Positions 16,022 to 24,263 of a stretch of 64,000 nt of DNA are shown here, piece by piece (the stretch's first letter is position 1; every line of letters begins with the position of its first letter). Made by a program: the position numbers and the translations under genes. Source of the DNA: Actinomycetes bacterium (GTDB taxonomy: Bacteria; Actinomycetota; Acidimicrobiia; Acidimicrobiales; Microtrichaceae); assembly GCA_024222295.1 (NCBI GenBank), contig JAAEPF010000051.1, positions 124,001-188,000 on the forward strand. Reading direction: 5' to 3'. The notes under the pieces were generated by a model that saw only the letters and a list, made by a program, of their open reading frames with translations, did no database searches and was not told the origin of the DNA.

Positions 16022-16984
16022 ATGGCCAGCGCCCCGCCGAGCGACCCCGGCACCCCACTACTGGGGCTGGATATCGGCGGCACCAAGGCGCTCGCGGTAG
16101 TGGTCGACCCGGCCGGCGCAGACGGGCCCACGATCCTAGAGCGACGGCGCCACGTCGGTGAACCGACACCCCGGGGTCTCGCAGCCCTGGTGGCGGAACT
16201 CGCCGCGGAGCACGGTGCGCCTGCAGCGGTGGGTGTGGGCATCGCGGGCTACGTGGGCCTCGACGGCATCGCCCGCACGTCCGCCCATGTGGGAGTGCTG
16301 GTGGGCGTCGACGTGGCCGGCGACCTCCGTTCGTTGCTCGGTCTGCCGGTCGTGGCCGACAACGACGCCAACTGCGCTGCGTTCGCGGCCATGGCCGCGC
16401 CCGGCGCGGGCGCACAGGACCTGGTGACGGTGACATTCGGAACCGGAATCGGCGCCGGAGTCGTGGTGGGTGGCCGGCTGGTTCGTGGCGCGCACGGGTT
16501 CGCAGGCGAACCCGGCCACGCAGTGGTGGATCCATCCGGGCCGGAATGCCCCTGCGGGCAGCGCGGGTGCTGGGAGCGGTATGCGTCGGGTTCAGGCCTG
16601 GCATTGCTCGTCAGGTCCGCCATCGATTCCGGAACCCTGGACCCTGCGCCGTTCGCACACGCGGCGGAGCCGACCGGCGAGGAGCTCATGGCCGCGGCGC
16701 GCGCGGGCGACGGTGGCGCGATGTCCGTGGTGGCCGACTTCTCACGGTGGGTTGCAGTCGGTCTCGGCCAGATCATCAACCTGCTCGACCCCGAGGTGGT
16801 GTTCCTCGGCGGGGGTCTCGTCGGGTCCGCCGACATGTGGCTCGCCGCGGTGCAGGCCCGCCTCGACGCCAACCCGACGGTCGCACGTCGTGGCGTGCGC
16901 GTGGAGGTCGTGCCGTGGGGAGTCGAGGCCGGGGCCGTCGGTGCCGCACTGCTCGCAAACCGTCTGCAGCACGACGGTGCATAG
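16022..16984 (+). CDS. ROK-family glucokinase
   Basis: 320 residues. ROK kinases phosphorylate glucose or related sugars with ATP or polyphosphate. The phosphate-binding motif LGLDIGGTKALAVVVD lies near residue 14, NDANCAAF near 118 holds the catalytic Asp, and TFGTGIGAGVVVGG near 138 is the second phosphate motif. The zinc-binding ROK signature GHAVVDPSGPECPCGQRGCW is complete. Actinobacterial ROK glucokinases of this length are the main glucose kinases. The aminotransferase gene follows after 16 bases but has its own promoter. A second, more divergent ROK kinase is encoded at 32122. Confidence 0.92.
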   Translation: MASAPPSDPGTPLLGLDIGGTKALAVVVDPAGADGPTILERRRHVGEPTPRGLAALVAELAAEHGAPAAVGVGIAGYVGLDGIARTSAHVGVLVGVDVAGDLRSLLGLPVVADNDANCAAFAAMAAPGAGAQDLVTVTFGTGIGAGVVVGGRLVRGAHGFAGEPGHAVVDPSGPECPCGQRGCWERYASGSGLALLVRSAIDSGTLDPAPFAHAAEPTGEELMAAARAGDGGAMSVVADFSRWVAVGLGQIINLLDPEVVFLGGGLVGSADMWLAAVQARLDANPTVARRGVRVEVVPWGVEAGAVGAALLANRLQHDGA

Positions 16985-16988
16985 GGGT

Positions 16989-16994
16989 TAGCGT
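16989..16994 (+). promoter_or_regulatory. -10 box of the aminotransferase gene (leaderless)
   Basis: TAGCGT ends 6 bases before the ATG at 17001. The same hexamer precedes the ROK gene at 32122. Confidence 0.55.
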
Positions 16995-17000
16995 TCAGGG

Positions 17001-18176
17001 ATGGAGTTCCGCCGGATCAGTTCGTTGCCCCCGTATGTGTTCACGATCATCGACAGCCTGAAGGTCGAGGCGCGGCGCGGCGGAGCGGACATCATCGACC
17101 TGGGCTTCGGCAACCCCGACTTGCCGTCGCCCGAGATCACGGTGGAGAAGCTCGCCGAGGCCGCCCGCAACTCGCGCAACCACCGCTACTCGGCATCGAG
17201 GGGCATCCCGAAGCTCCGCCAGGCGATCGCCGGCTACTACCAGCGTCGCTTCGGTGTGGACCTCGATCCTGAGACCGAGGTCATCAACACGATCGGAGCG
17301 AAGGAGGGCTTCAGCCACCTCATGTGGACGCTGCTGCAGCCACACGATGCGGCACTCGTGCCGGCTCCCAGCTACCCGATCCACATCTTCGGTCCGTTGT
17401 TCGCCGGGGCCAATGTCCGCGAGATCCCACTCGGCACCGGTGAGGAGTTCTTCGACAACATGCTGCGGGCATGGGAGTACAGCCACCCGAAGCCACGGGT
17501 GATCGTCTTGTCATTCCCCCACAACCCGACCACCACATGCGTGGATGTGGAGTTCATGCAGCGGGTCGTCGACTTCGCCCGTGAAAAGGAGGTGCTGCTC
17601 GTTCACGACAACGCCTACGCAGACCTCGGATTCGACGGATACCGACCGCCGTCGATTCTGCAGGCCGAGGGTGCCAAGGAAGTCGCGGTGGAGCTCTACT
17701 CGATGACCAAGTCGTTCTCGATGGCGGGCTGGCGTGTGGCGTTCATGGTCGGAAACCGAGAGGTCGTCGCGGCGCTGGCCAAGCTGAAGTCCTATCTCGA
17801 CTACGGCACGTTCCAGCCCATCCAGATCGCTGCAACGGTCACCATCAACGAGGAGCCCGACTTCCCCGAGCAGGTGAACACCATCTACCAGGGCCGCCGC
17901 GACGTCCTCTGTGATGGGCTCAACCGCATCGGCTGGGAGGTGGAGCCACCGAAGGGCACGATGTTCACCTGGGCGCGGATTCCGGAGCCCTACCAGGACA
18001 TGGGTTCGGTGGAGTTCTGCTCTCAGCTCGTGCGCGATGCCGAGGTGGCGTTGTCGCCCGGCGTCGGATTCGGCCCCGGCGGCGAGGGTCATGTGCGGTT
18101 CGCGCTGATCGAGAACGAGCAGCGGATAACCCAGGCCGTTCGCAACCTGCGCCGTTCGCTCACCAAGCTGGGCTGA
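17001..18176 (+). CDS. alaC: PLP-dependent aminotransferase, AlaC/YfdZ-like
   Basis: 391 residues. Fold-type I aminotransferase, closest in motif to glutamate-pyruvate (alanine) transaminase AlaC. The N-terminal signature RRISSLPPYVFTIIDSLK is typical of that group. PLP contacts are seen in NPTTTC (aspartate transaminase type), HDNAYADLGFDG, and SMTKSFSMAGWRVAF, where the Lys forms the Schiff base. The C-terminal Arg in GEGHVRFALIEN binds the substrate carboxylate. The gene stands alone with a leaderless promoter and ends in a hairpin shared with the convergent tetR gene. LL-diaminopimelate aminotransferase is a related alternative, but the motif set favours AlaC. Confidence 0.85.
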   Translation: MEFRRISSLPPYVFTIIDSLKVEARRGGADIIDLGFGNPDLPSPEITVEKLAEAARNSRNHRYSASRGIPKLRQAIAGYYQRRFGVDLDPETEVINTIGAKEGFSHLMWTLLQPHDAALVPAPSYPIHIFGPLFAGANVREIPLGTGEEFFDNMLRAWEYSHPKPRVIVLSFPHNPTTTCVDVEFMQRVVDFAREKEVLLVHDNAYADLGFDGYRPPSILQAEGAKEVAVELYSMTKSFSMAGWRVAFMVGNREVVAALAKLKSYLDYGTFQPIQIAATVTINEEPDFPEQVNTIYQGRRDVLCDGLNRIGWEVEPPKGTMFTWARIPEPYQDMGSVEFCSQLVRDAEVALSPGVGFGPGGEGHVRFALIENEQRITQAVRNLRRSLTKLG

Positions 18177-18202
18177 GCGCGTGGTGCGCCGTGCCGCTCA
18201 GC
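18172..18202. terminator. Hairpin shared by convergent alaC and tetR stops
   Basis: GCTGAGCG (18172-18179) and CGCTCAGC (18195-18202) form a perfect 8-bp stem. The left arm holds the alaC TGA and the right arm the tetR TGA read on the other strand. It could work as a bidirectional terminator, although no T-run is present. Confidence 0.55.
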
Positions 18203-18785
18203 GGCCGGCGAAGCCGTTGCGGCAGATGGCGACCACCAGGTCCGCAACCTCCTCGTGGCTGCGGTCTGCGGAGCCCATGTAGACCGTGGTGAGCTGGTTG
18301 GAGACGCCGAGCACGGCGTGCGCCAGCGCCTCTGGGTCGCGGTCCGGGATCGCTCCTGACTCGACCGCTTCGCGCAGGTGCGTCACGGCGTCGGCCACCA
18401 GTACCGACTGACCCGCCCTCATCGCCCGGGCGAAGCTGCCCTCGGTGCGTGCGAACTCGAAGAGCCGGCGTTCCTCGGGGTGCTCGGCCATCCACAGGAC
18501 CGCGGCGCGGATGCCGAGCTCGAGGCGGCGCACCGGATCGTCGACACCCTCGATGGCGCGTTGCTGGGTGCGTCTCAGGTCCTTCTGGGCGTTGCGGAGG
18601 ATCTCGACGAAGAGTTCTTCCTTCGACTCGAAGTACCAGTAGAAGACGCCCTTGCCGACTCCCATTCCGTCGACGATGTCGGCCACCGATGTGGGGTGAT
18701 AGCCGTCGCTGGCGAAGCGCTTCGTGGCGTAGGCCAGGAGCTGGGCCCTCCGCTCCTTGCCCCTCGTGGTGAGCCGTCTCGTCAC
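18198..18785 (-). CDS. TetR-family transcriptional regulator
   Basis: 195 residues from the GTG at 18785, with an alternative GTG at 18794. The N-terminal helix-turn-helix is clear: RRAQLLAYATKRFASDGYHP, then SVADIVDGMGVGKGVFYWYF and SKEELFVEIL. The ligand domain (residues 60-195) is helical and resembles regulators of lipid or acyl-CoA metabolism, but the ligand is unknown. The start follows a TACGGT box by 7 bases, and an 18-bp palindrome stands directly upstream, so it probably represses itself. The glpD promoter carries a similar palindrome in the same place, making glpD a candidate target. Confidence 0.9.
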   Translation of the reverse strand: MTRRLTTRGKERRAQLLAYATKRFASDGYHPTSVADIVDGMGVGKGVFYWYFESKEELFVEILRNAQKDLRRTQQRAIEGVDDPVRRLELGIRAAVLWMAEHPEERRLFEFARTEGSFARAMRAGQSVLVADAVTHLREAVESGAIPDRDPEALAHAVLGVSNQLTTVYMGSADRSHEEVADLVVAICRNGFAGR

Positions 18786-18792
18786 GGCGCTC

Positions 18793-18798
18793 ACCGTA
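18793..18798 (-). promoter_or_regulatory. -10 box of the tetR gene (leaderless)
   Basis: TACGGT on the minus strand ends 7 bases before the GTG at 18785. A TTGACC -35 lies inside the palindrome upstream. Confidence 0.55.
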
Positions 18799-18806
18799 GC
18801 GGGAAA

Positions 18807-18824
18807 CTTGACCGCTCGGTCAAG
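18807..18824. promoter_or_regulatory. TetR-type operator
   Basis: CTTGACCGCTCGGTCAAG is a perfect 18-bp palindrome 8 bases upstream of the tetR -10 box and covers the -35. It is the likely autoregulatory site, and its ACCGCTCGGT core recurs upstream of glpD (2444-2459). Confidence 0.7.
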
Positions 18825-18899
18825 GCAGGCGCCTGTCGGCGGAGACCTCCTATGTGCCGACCGGTGACCCCGGGAAACAGTCCCGAAACGATCGGGCAT

Positions 18900-18905
18900 T
18901 AGCTT
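18900..18905 (+). promoter_or_regulatory. -10 box of the ACT-domain gene (leaderless)
   Basis: TAGCTT ends 7 bases before the ATG at 18913. The identical box and spacing occur before the gene at 58459. Confidence 0.5.
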
Positions 18906-18912
18906 GTCGTGC

Positions 18913-19521
18913 ATGACGGCGTTCGTGTTGCGCGTATGGCTGCCCGACCGACCCGGCGCGCTCGGTCTCGTAGCGTCCCGCGTGGGTGCAGTAGGCGGGG
19001 ACGTGGTCGGTATAGACATCATCGACCGTGGCGCTGGCCGCGCGGTCGACGAGCTGCTGATCAACCTGCCGGACGAGTCACTGGTCGACCTGCTGGTGTC
19101 GGAGATCCACGAGATCGACGGCGCGGATGTGGAGGACGTGCGACCGGCCGGGCGGGACCATGAGGACCTGGCGGTTGCAGCCCTGCAGGTGGCCGCGGAA
19201 CTGGCCGCCGTCGAATCACCTGCGCAGCGCGCCTGTGTCCTCGTCGGCGGCGCCATGCGGCTGCTGCACGCCGACTGGGCGGCTGTTGTCGACACCGGCT
19301 CAGCAAGCCTCCTGTGCGGCGACGGCGATGAACTGCCCAACGAGGCGTGGCTGTCAGGATTCGTCCTCGGGGCCACGGCCGACGGCGACGCTGCGGAGCT
19401 GGATGAGTTCGCCATCGCAGAGGTCGCCGACCACGGTTGGAAGCTGGTGGTTTGCCGCAGCCGTCTGCCCGTGCGCGGCCGCGAGCGCGCCATGCTGGAC
19501 GGTATGGGAGCCCTTGGCTGA
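18913..19521 (+). CDS. ACT-domain protein with GAF-like C-terminal half
   Basis: 202 residues from the ATG at 18913. An upstream in-frame TTG at 18904 would begin inside the -10 box. Residues 1-75 are an ACT domain: VLRVWLPDRPGALGLVASRV and GGDVVGIDIIDRG give the ligand-binding loop with its Gly. The second half (about 90-190) has alternating strands and a helix such as QRACVLVGGAMRLLHADWAA and resembles a small GAF-type sensor, though this is weak. It has no catalytic residues, so a regulatory amino-acid sensor is likely. It converges on glpK and is transcribed away from tetR. Confidence 0.75.
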   Translation: MTAFVLRVWLPDRPGALGLVASRVGAVGGDVVGIDIIDRGAGRAVDELLINLPDESLVDLLVSEIHEIDGADVEDVRPAGRDHEDLAVAALQVAAELAAVESPAQRACVLVGGAMRLLHADWAAVVDTGSASLLCGDGDELPNEAWLSGFVLGATADGDAAELDEFAIAEVADHGWKLVVCRSRLPVRGRERAMLDGMGALG

Positions 19522-19546
19522 ACGAAGCCGCGAATGGCTGGGTCGG

Positions 19547-21049
19547 TCAGTCGGTGGCCCAGTCGAGAGAGCGCTCCACGCCCCTGTGCCAGGTTGCGTG
19601 GGCCGCCTCGATAGCGTCCGCGTCGCCGGTCGGCTCGAACCGGCGGTCCGCGCTCCACGAGGCCGACACCTCTGTGGCATCGGCCCACACGCCCACGCCT
19701 AGGCCAGCCAGGTAGGCGGCGCCCAGGGCCGTGGTCTCGGGTTGCGCCGCGCGCGCAACGGTGACTCCCAGCTGGTCGGCCTGGAGCTGGCACAGCAGGT
19801 CCATCACGGCTGCTCCGCCGTCGACGCGCAGTTCTGCTGCCTGCCTGCCGGACGCGGCGGTCATCGCGTCGACGACATCGCGGGTCTGGTGGACCATCGA
19901 CTCGACCACCGCCCGGGCGATGTGGGCCCGGTTGGTGCCACGTGTTATCCCCACGATCGTGCCGCGGGCGCGCGGATCCCACCATGGCGATCCCAGCCCC
20001 GTGAATGCCGGAACCAGCACGACGCCGCCGCTGTCCTGCACCGATTCAGCCAGTGGGCCGGTCTCGGCTGCCGACCCGATGATCCCGAGACCGTCACGCA
20101 ACCACTGGACTGCTGAGCCGGTGGAGAAGACCGCGCCTTCGAGCGCGTAGTGGGTGACCGTCGACTCAGGGGAGCCCAGCATCGACCCGGGGAGTTGCCA
20201 CGCGACCGTGGAGAGCATCCCGTCTGTGGGCTCGGGGCAGGCGTTGCCGACGTTCATCAGCACGAAGGAGCCCGTGCCGTAGGTGTTCTTCGCCATGCCC
20301 GGCTCGAGACACGCCTGGCCGAACAGCGCGGCCTGCTGGTCGCCCGCCATCCCCGACACCGCAATGCCGGCCCCCGCGGCACAGTCGTCCGAGGTAGTGC
20401 CGAACGTTCCCGAACAGGGCATCGGATCCGGCAGCGCCGAGCGTGGCACACCGAACAGGTCGCACAGATCGTCGGACCAGTCGAGGTCACGGATGTCGAA
20501 CAACATCGTGCGAGCCGCATTGGACACGTCGGTCGCGTGCACCTCGCCGCCGGTCAGGTTCCACAGCAGCCATGAGTCGATGGTGCCGAGCCGCAGGTGC
20601 TGGTCGGCCTCGACCCCGCCGTGGCGAAGCAGCCACTCGATCTTCGATGCCGAGAAGTACGGGTCGAGCACCAATCCTGTCAGCGAGCGCACCCGGTCGA
20701 GCTCCCCGGCTGCCTCGAGGTCCTCGCAGCGCTGGGCAGTGCGCCGGTCCTGCCAGACGATGGCCCGATGGAGCGGTCGGCCGTCGCGTGCGTCCCAGGC
20801 CACGATCGTCTCGCGCTGCACGGTGATGCCGATCGCGGCGATGGGCTGACCGCCGATGGCATCCACGACCTCGGCAAGCGTGGCCTGGGTGACCTGCCAG
20901 ATCTCCTCGGCGTCGTGCTCCACCCAACCCGGCTGCGGGAAGTGTTGTGTGAACTCGCGATGCGCCACGTGGCCGGGCACACCGCTGTCGTCGATGGCGA
21001 ACGAACGCACGCCCGTGGTACCTGCATCGATCGAGATCACCCAAGCCAT
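19547..21049 (-). CDS. glpK: Glycerol kinase
   Basis: 500 residues, the normal length. GlpK phosphorylates glycerol to glycerol-3-phosphate, the substrate of GlpD (718-2421). FGGY-family motifs are complete: VISIDAGTTGVRSFAIDD at the N-terminus, TVQRETIVAWD and IVWQDRRTA for substrate binding, GMAGDQQAALFGQ and KNTYGTGSFVLMN near residues 230-260, and VESMVHQTRDVVDAM near 390. A Val replaces the usual Thr/Ser in the first phosphate loop (GTTGVRS). No glycerol facilitator gene is nearby. The promoter is a TATGGT box 8 bases before the ATG. The gene lies downstream of the mtrAB-lipoprotein operon on the same strand. Confidence 0.95.
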   Translation of the reverse strand: MAWVISIDAGTTGVRSFAIDDSGVPGHVAHREFTQHFPQPGWVEHDAEEIWQVTQATLAEVVDAIGGQPIAAIGITVQRETIVAWDARDGRPLHRAIVWQDRRTAQRCEDLEAAGELDRVRSLTGLVLDPYFSASKIEWLLRHGGVEADQHLRLGTIDSWLLWNLTGGEVHATDVSNAARTMLFDIRDLDWSDDLCDLFGVPRSALPDPMPCSGTFGTTSDDCAAGAGIAVSGMAGDQQAALFGQACLEPGMAKNTYGTGSFVLMNVGNACPEPTDGMLSTVAWQLPGSMLGSPESTVTHYALEGAVFSTGSAVQWLRDGLGIIGSAAETGPLAESVQDSGGVVLVPAFTGLGSPWWDPRARGTIVGITRGTNRAHIARAVVESMVHQTRDVVDAMTAASGRQAAELRVDGGAAVMDLLCQLQADQLGVTVARAAQPETTALGAAYLAGLGVGVWADATEVSASWSADRRFEPTGDADAIEAAHATWHRGVERSLDWATD

Positions 21050-21057
21050 GGGGGGAC

Positions 21058-21063
21058 ACCATA
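21058..21063 (-). promoter_or_regulatory. -10 box of glpK (leaderless)
   Basis: TATGGT on the minus strand ends 8 bases before the ATG at 21049. Confidence 0.55.
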
Positions 21064-21117
21064 CGCGACCGCTGCGCAGGCAGATCCTTGGGCGATCCAG
21101 CAGGTGTCAGAGGTGGT

Positions 21118-21765
21118 TCAGAGGTTGCACTGCTGACGCAGGTCTTCGCGGCGCAGGTCGAGCACGGTGCGCTGAGCGAAGGACAGCTCGAGGTCCTCCG
21201 CCTGGGGCTCGGCGAGGAGGTCGAAGTAGTCACAGGCGTCGACCACGCTCACGATGCCCCGTTCGGGGTCGAGGGAGTTGACGTCGATCGGGTCACCCTC
21301 AATCGAGAACCGCACGCCGTCGATCTCCTCGAGCGCCGTGACGCTCATCACCATCTGGCCGATGGCCCGGCTGCGGCCCGGGCCGACCACGTCCTCGAAG
21401 TCCTCTGACAGGTCCACCTCGACCAACCCGTCGACGGTGAGGAGGCCCAGGAGCCGGGTCGCGGCAGGGATCGAGCTCGACAGCCCCGTGCCCTCGGACT
21501 CATCGGGCGCGACTAGGAGCGATTCGATGACAGCGGTGGGCGTACGCGCCGGTATCTGGCGGGCGACCGGCACGAGGCTGTCCGCCTGCACGAAGTAGAG
21601 GTTGAACTTCTCCGGCCCCGTGGAACCGGGTGCCTCGGTGGTGGTCGTGCTCGTGGTGACGGGCAGCGCACGCGGATCGGAGTCGGTGCCGATCCCGCAC
21701 GCCGCAGCCGCGATTGCGGTGATCGTGACTGCGAACACCATGCGGATGATCGGAGTGCCGCTCAC
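21118..21765 (-). CDS. GerMN-domain lipoprotein (mini-LpqB)
   Basis: 215 residues. A signal peptide with lipobox (FAVTITAIAAAAC, lipidated Cys at 23) is followed by a Thr-rich linker (TTSTTTTEAPGS). The GerMN domain covers about residues 50-175: FNLYFVQADSLVPVARQI, AVIESLLVAP, VEVDLSEDFEDVVGPGRSRA and QMVMSVTALEEIDGVRFSIE. The start overlaps the mtrB stop by 4 bases. In actinobacteria LpqB is the third part of the MtrAB-LpqB system and has a GerMN domain plus a large beta-propeller. Here the propeller is missing, and about 40 residues with two cysteines follow instead. It should sit on the outer face of the membrane and tune MtrB (inference). Confidence 0.85.
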   Translation of the reverse strand: MSGTPIIRMVFAVTITAIAAAACGIGTDSDPRALPVTTSTTTTEAPGSTGPEKFNLYFVQADSLVPVARQIPARTPTAVIESLLVAPDESEGTGLSSSIPAATRLLGLLTVDGLVEVDLSEDFEDVVGPGRSRAIGQMVMSVTALEEIDGVRFSIEGDPIDVNSLDPERGIVSVVDACDYFDLLAEPQAEDLELSFAQRTVLDLRREDLRQQCNL

Positions 21766-23330
21766 CGGTCATCCTCCTCGCTCGGGCCGGGGATCACGAT
21801 CGCGCGGTGCTCGCCCGTGAGCGTGAGGTTGCTGGTCGACTCGGGTGTTGCGGCGGCCAGATCGTCCGGATCCGAGATGTCGTGGTGGACCTCGAGCAGC
21901 GGCAGCTCGACTGTGAACCTCGCCCCCTGGCCACCGTCCTCGCGGTCCTCGACCCAGACCCGCCCGGCCTGCAACCTCGCGTGCTCCGCGGCGAGGGCCA
22001 AGCCGAGGCCCACGCCGATGTCGGCACCGCGGGCGCCGCCCTGGTCGCCACGGTTGAAGCGGTCGAACACGGCCTCCCGCTGATCCACAGGTACGCCGGG
22101 GCCGGCGTCCTCCACCGCGATGCGCACGGTTGGCTCGCCGCTCGTGTGCTCCGGGTCAGGATCGTGGCGCGACACCGACACCGACGTTGCGCCGCCCCCA
22201 TACTTCTCGGCGTTGTTGAGGAAGTTGGCGAGGATCTGGGCAAGTCGACGCTTGTCGCATGCAATGACGAGGGATTCCACCTCGGGGTCTGCCTCGACCG
22301 GAACGCCTCCATCGGTGAGCGTCGCGACGGTGCTGCGCACCATCGGTGCCAGCGCCACGTCGTCGAGTTCGAGTCGGACCGCACCGGCATCGAAGCGCGA
22401 GATCTCGAGCAGGTCCTCCACGAGCTGGGTGAAGCGGTCGACGTCCAGTGCGAGCAGGTCCAGAGCCTGGCGGGCGCGCTCGGGCATCTCGTCGCGGTTG
22501 TTGTCGAGCACCTGGAGCCCTGCGTTGAGGGTTGTGAGAGGCGAACGCAGCTCATGGCTCACGTCGCTGGCGAAGCGGGCGTCGCGGTTGATGCGTGTCT
22601 GCAGAGCCTGGAGCATGCCGTTGAAGTTGGCCACGAGTGGTGCCAGGTCGGGATCGTGGCGGTACTGGGAGTAGTCGAGTCGGGTATCGAGCTGTCCGGC
22701 GGCGACGGATTGTGCCGCGAGGCTCACGCGGGTCAGCGGCCGGATGGTGTACCGGCTCGCCCAGTAGCCCACAAGCGCCGCCACCACCGTGGAGCCGATC
22801 ACGGCGGCTGCAAGGGCGAGCCGGATCGATTCGAGTGCGTCGGTGATGTCCTCGAGTTCGGTCACCTCGAAGAACGCCGCTGACTGGTCCGGGATGGGAA
22901 CGGCCACGCCGATGACCGTCCCCTCCTCCGACCCGAACCGCATGATGACGGGGTCCTCCTCGGTGAAGCCCGCGTCGCGCAACTCCTCCGGAAGCTGGTC
23001 GAGCGTCCAGCGCGGGTCCAGCGGCTGAGAGCCGGCGCCCAGGTCCCAGGCCACTATCGGCTTGCCGGCATCGCTGAGGGAACTGAGCGCGCTCTCGAGC
23101 TCGTTGCTGTCGGCCTCGGAGAGGTTGCGTCCCGACAGCACGGTGGCGTTGCGCAGGGCACGCCGGCTCGCGACCTCCTCGCGGGCATCGAGCAGGTTCT
23201 GGCGGGCCACCGCGTAGACCGTCAGCGAGACGGCGGTGGACAGCAGCAGCGAGAGCATTGCGACCGCGAACGCGATGCGGGTACGGAGTCCGAACCGAAT
23301 CTCGCGCCCCGCGTACTGGTGCGCGTTCAC
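21762..23330 (-). CDS. mtrB: Sensor histidine kinase MtrB-like
   Basis: 522 residues from a GTG one base after the mtrA stop. A first membrane helix (about 17-40) and a second (about 170-192) enclose an extracellular domain of some 130 residues. HAMP follows (RPLTRVSLAAQSVAAGQLDT), then the H-box FASDVSHELRSPLTTLNAGL with the phosphorylated His, the N-box ILANFLNNAEKYGGG, and G-boxes VEDAGPGVPVD and GVGLGLALAAEHA. Its order (mtrA, mtrB, GerMN lipoprotein) is that of the actinobacterial MtrAB-LpqB system, which controls cell-wall hydrolases and division. Confidence 0.92.
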   Translation of the reverse strand: MNAHQYAGREIRFGLRTRIAFAVAMLSLLLSTAVSLTVYAVARQNLLDAREEVASRRALRNATVLSGRNLSEADSNELESALSSLSDAGKPIVAWDLGAGSQPLDPRWTLDQLPEELRDAGFTEEDPVIMRFGSEEGTVIGVAVPIPDQSAAFFEVTELEDITDALESIRLALAAAVIGSTVVAALVGYWASRYTIRPLTRVSLAAQSVAAGQLDTRLDYSQYRHDPDLAPLVANFNGMLQALQTRINRDARFASDVSHELRSPLTTLNAGLQVLDNNRDEMPERARQALDLLALDVDRFTQLVEDLLEISRFDAGAVRLELDDVALAPMVRSTVATLTDGGVPVEADPEVESLVIACDKRRLAQILANFLNNAEKYGGGATSVSVSRHDPDPEHTSGEPTVRIAVEDAGPGVPVDQREAVFDRFNRGDQGGARGADIGVGLGLALAAEHARLQAGRVWVEDREDGGQGARFTVELPLLEVHHDISDPDDLAAATPESTSNLTLTGEHRAIVIPGPSEEDDR

Positions 23331-23331
23331 A

Positions 23332-24012
23332 TCAACCCTGCAGCTTGTACCCGAGCCCGCGCACGGTCACCACATGGGTCGGGTTTGCCGGGTCGGGTTC
23401 GACCTTGGTGCGCAGGCGCCGGATGTGCACGTCGACGAGTCGTCCGTCGCCGAACACCCCATGGCCCCAGACCCGTTCGAGCAGGTCCTCGCGGGACAGC
23501 ACGACGCCGGGTTGGGCGGCGAGCTCCACCAGGAGCCTGAACTCGGTCTTGGTGAGGTGCACCGGTTCGCCGTCGCGCAGAACCACGCCTTCCTGGGGCA
23601 CCACCTCGAGCTCGCCGAACACGAGGTGTGGACTGCCGGGGGCGGGCGTGCGTGCCCTTCGCAACATCGCACGGATCCGCGCCGAGAGCTCCTTCGGCAC
23701 GAAAGGCTTGGTCAGGTAGTCATCCGCGCCGGCCTCCAGGCCCGCCACCACGTCGTGGGTGTCCGCACGCGCGGTCACCATCACGATGGGCACGTCGCTC
23801 TGGCGCCGGATGGAGCGGCACACTTCGAAACCGTCTATGCCCGGCAACATGATGTCGATCAGTACCACGTCCGCATTGGAGGAGCCGAACGTGGCGATCG
23901 CGTCCTCGCCGGTTTCGGACTCGATCACGTTCCAGCCCTCGTCTTCGAGCGCGAGCCGCACCGAGGTGCGGATTCGCTCGTCGTCTTCGACGGTCAGGAT
24001 TGTCGTACCCAC
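23332..24012 (-). CDS. mtrA: Response regulator MtrA-like (OmpR/PhoB family)
   Basis: 226 residues from the GTG at 24012, which fits both the homology start (TTILTVEDDERIR) and the -10 spacing. An upstream in-frame ATG at 24021 would add three residues. The receiver domain has the acidic pair EDD at the start, the phosphorylated Asp in VVLIDIMLPGIDGFE, Thr in VTARADTHD and Lys in DYLTKPF. The winged helix follows from about 130 (HLTKTEFRLLVELAAQPGVV, then HIRRLRTKVEPDP, then VRGLGYKL). It is the first gene of mtrA-mtrB-lipoprotein. In actinobacteria MtrA regulates peptidoglycan hydrolases, dnaA and resuscitation factors. Confidence 0.93.
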   Translation of the reverse strand: MGTTILTVEDDERIRTSVRLALEDEGWNVIESETGEDAIATFGSSNADVVLIDIMLPGIDGFEVCRSIRRQSDVPIVMVTARADTHDVVAGLEAGADDYLTKPFVPKELSARIRAMLRRARTPAPGSPHLVFGELEVVPQEGVVLRDGEPVHLTKTEFRLLVELAAQPGVVLSREDLLERVWGHGVFGDGRLVDVHIRRLRTKVEPDPANPTHVVTVRGLGYKLQG

Positions 24013-24019
24013 GCCGTGC

Positions 24020-24025
24020 ATTCTC
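24020..24025 (-). promoter_or_regulatory. -10 box of mtrA (leaderless)
   Basis: GAGAAT on the minus strand ends 7 bases before the GTG at 24012. Confidence 0.45.
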
Positions 24026-24263
24026 GCCCATGGAAGACCGCTGCGGGGGACAAAGGCCATCTGAAGCTGCGCGGGGGTCCGTCCGGGGCCCGTCGGCGTG
24101 TACCACCGACCCCGGAACAGCCGGCATCCAGCCCGCATCCGGCAGGTGTGCGTGGACGCTGGGGGGATTACCCAGCCGATTGGGCCTTGTGGTGGGGCAG
24201 AAGTGCGAGAAAATGCTCAGGTAGGTGCTGGGGTGGACCGATTGGAAGCCAAGGAGCTGACCC

